The notes below the pieces were generated by a model. It searched no databases, was not told the origin of the DNA, and was given only the letters and a program-made list of their open reading frames with translations. From NCBI GenBank assembly GCA_947503625.1, contig CANNEK010000001.1, positions 486,152 through 550,151 on the forward strand: DNA of 64,000 nucleotides. Direction: 5' to 3'. Positions 63,735 to 64,000 of the stretch are shown piece after piece. Numbering within the stretch: the first letter of the stretch is position 1; the number at the start of each line of letters is the position of its first letter. Origin of the DNA: an uncultured Kordiimonas sp. GTDB taxonomy: Bacteria; Pseudomonadota; Alphaproteobacteria; Sphingomonadales; Kordiimonadaceae. The position numbers were made by a program, and so were the translations under genes.

Positions 63735-64000
63735 CTAGAGAATTCCAAGCTTCATGAACACGTCTGCGACATCGTCAGCGAAATTTGAACCTTTTCTCAA
63801 AACTGGTACAGATTCCGGCAGGTCTTTCAAAGAACCGCTCTCGGTAGCAAGAAGAGCGACCGGCATGTGTTTTGTTGCAGGCATGGCCTTCAATGCACAA
63901 GCGAGATCAATGCCAGAGAGTTCCGGCATAACGCGGGATATAATCACTGCGTCGGGCTTCATAACGGGGATGAGCTGAAATGCATCCATGGTCGAGGCCA
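63735..64000 (-). CDS. Receiver-domain protein, 3' part, phospho-acceptor Asp missing
   Basis: The gene enters from the right edge; only its last 88 codons or so are visible and the true start lies outside. It has the CheY-like pattern MKPDAVIISRVMPELSGIDL, then KHMPVALLATESGS and VLRKGSNFADDVADVFMKLG. In ordinary receivers the phosphorylated Asp stands where this protein has Ser (PDAVIIS). The switch Thr and conserved Lys (LRKGS) are kept. It may act without phosphorylation. It converges on rnr with nine bases between stops. An ATG at 63989 lies inside the domain and is not the start. Confidence 0.8.
   Translation of the reverse strand, partial: ASTMDAFQLIPVMKPDAVIISRVMPELSGIDLACALKAMPATKHMPVALLATESGSLKDLPESVPVLRKGSNFADDVADVFMKLGIL

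Noticed and set aside
1..64000. tRNA, rRNA, CRISPR array, insertion sequence or transposase
   Set aside because: I looked through the intergenic stretches for tRNA-like T-loops, regularly spaced repeats and transposase motifs (DDE) and found none; most intergenic gaps are under 250 bases. A tRNA or CRISPR scan would settle this.

Overview
The window looks like chromosomal DNA of a Gram-negative, motile alphaproteobacterium. The gene-order blocks point there: rsh-pyrE-pdxJ-rnc-era-recO next to parC; rpoZ-folK-NYN nuclease; gatC-gatA-gatB; and ruvX-pyrB-pyrC-plsY-dprA-topA-rnr. Sequence features agree: a three-gene TRAP transporter with a Tat-exported binding protein, the Bpt leucyltransferase, and a small SEL1-like protein of alphaproteobacterial type. 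Base composition is roughly balanced. An order such as Kordiimonadales or a neighbour is possible, but this is a guess from gene content. I see no rRNA, tRNA, insertion sequence or CRISPR array.

Layout. 1-515: a truncated phage-like gene and a DUF4031 gene, both on the minus strand. 623-1377: rpsD with its promoter and terminator. 1412-3017: a sulfide/persulfide operon (CsoR-type repressor, rhodanese/DUF2892 membrane protein, ETHE1-like persulfide dioxygenase) behind a promoter whose -10 element lies in a perfect palindrome. 3147-4651: a beta-hydroxyacid dehydrogenase and a periplasmic YHS protein. 4862-11037: a penicillin-acylase-family enzyme, a MotB-type stator protein, an SLC13 transporter with RCK_C domains, and Bpt. 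11199-15535: the TRAP transporter dctPQM, a membrane thioredoxin and a VOC protein. 15617-27105 (minus): SnoaL-like protein, ParC, a soluble chemoreceptor with three tandem PAS domains, then recO, era, rnc, pdxJ, DUF2062, pyrE and rsh.

27231-35245: an MDR oxidoreductase, rpoZ, folK, NYN nuclease, family-5-type uracil-DNA glycosylase, a TonB-dependent siderophore receptor behind two Fur-box-like sites, smpB, dapA and an EF-hand protein. 35489-48979 is the accessory-looking part: an M1-type metallopeptidase, a diguanylate cyclase followed by two small exported proteins, a large metzincin-like DUF5117-type protease, a glycine-zipper lipoprotein, a multi-pass membrane protein, an unusual Arg/Gln-rich exported protein, and an orphan Tat-exported molybdenum hydroxylase large subunit. 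49131-63725 returns to core genes: gatCAB, a GNAT acetyltransferase, a DUF3089 hydrolase, ruvX, pyrB, a dihydroorotase homologue that appears to have lost its metal site, plsY, dprA, topA and rnr. The window ends inside a minus-strand receiver-domain gene that lacks the phospho-acceptor Asp.

How the genes work together: the core clusters cover translation, the stringent response, pyrimidine and pyridoxine synthesis and DNA topology. The accessory genes suggest a heterotroph that scavenges peptides, carboxylates and chelated iron, detoxifies sulfide, and uses chemotaxis and c-di-GMP signalling. I find no clear new multi-gene defence or mobile system. The best leads are the palindrome-controlled persulfide operon with its odd cysteine pattern, the Arg/Gln-rich exported protein, the triple-PAS soluble chemoreceptor, the pseudo-dihydroorotase, and the phage-like pair at the left edge.
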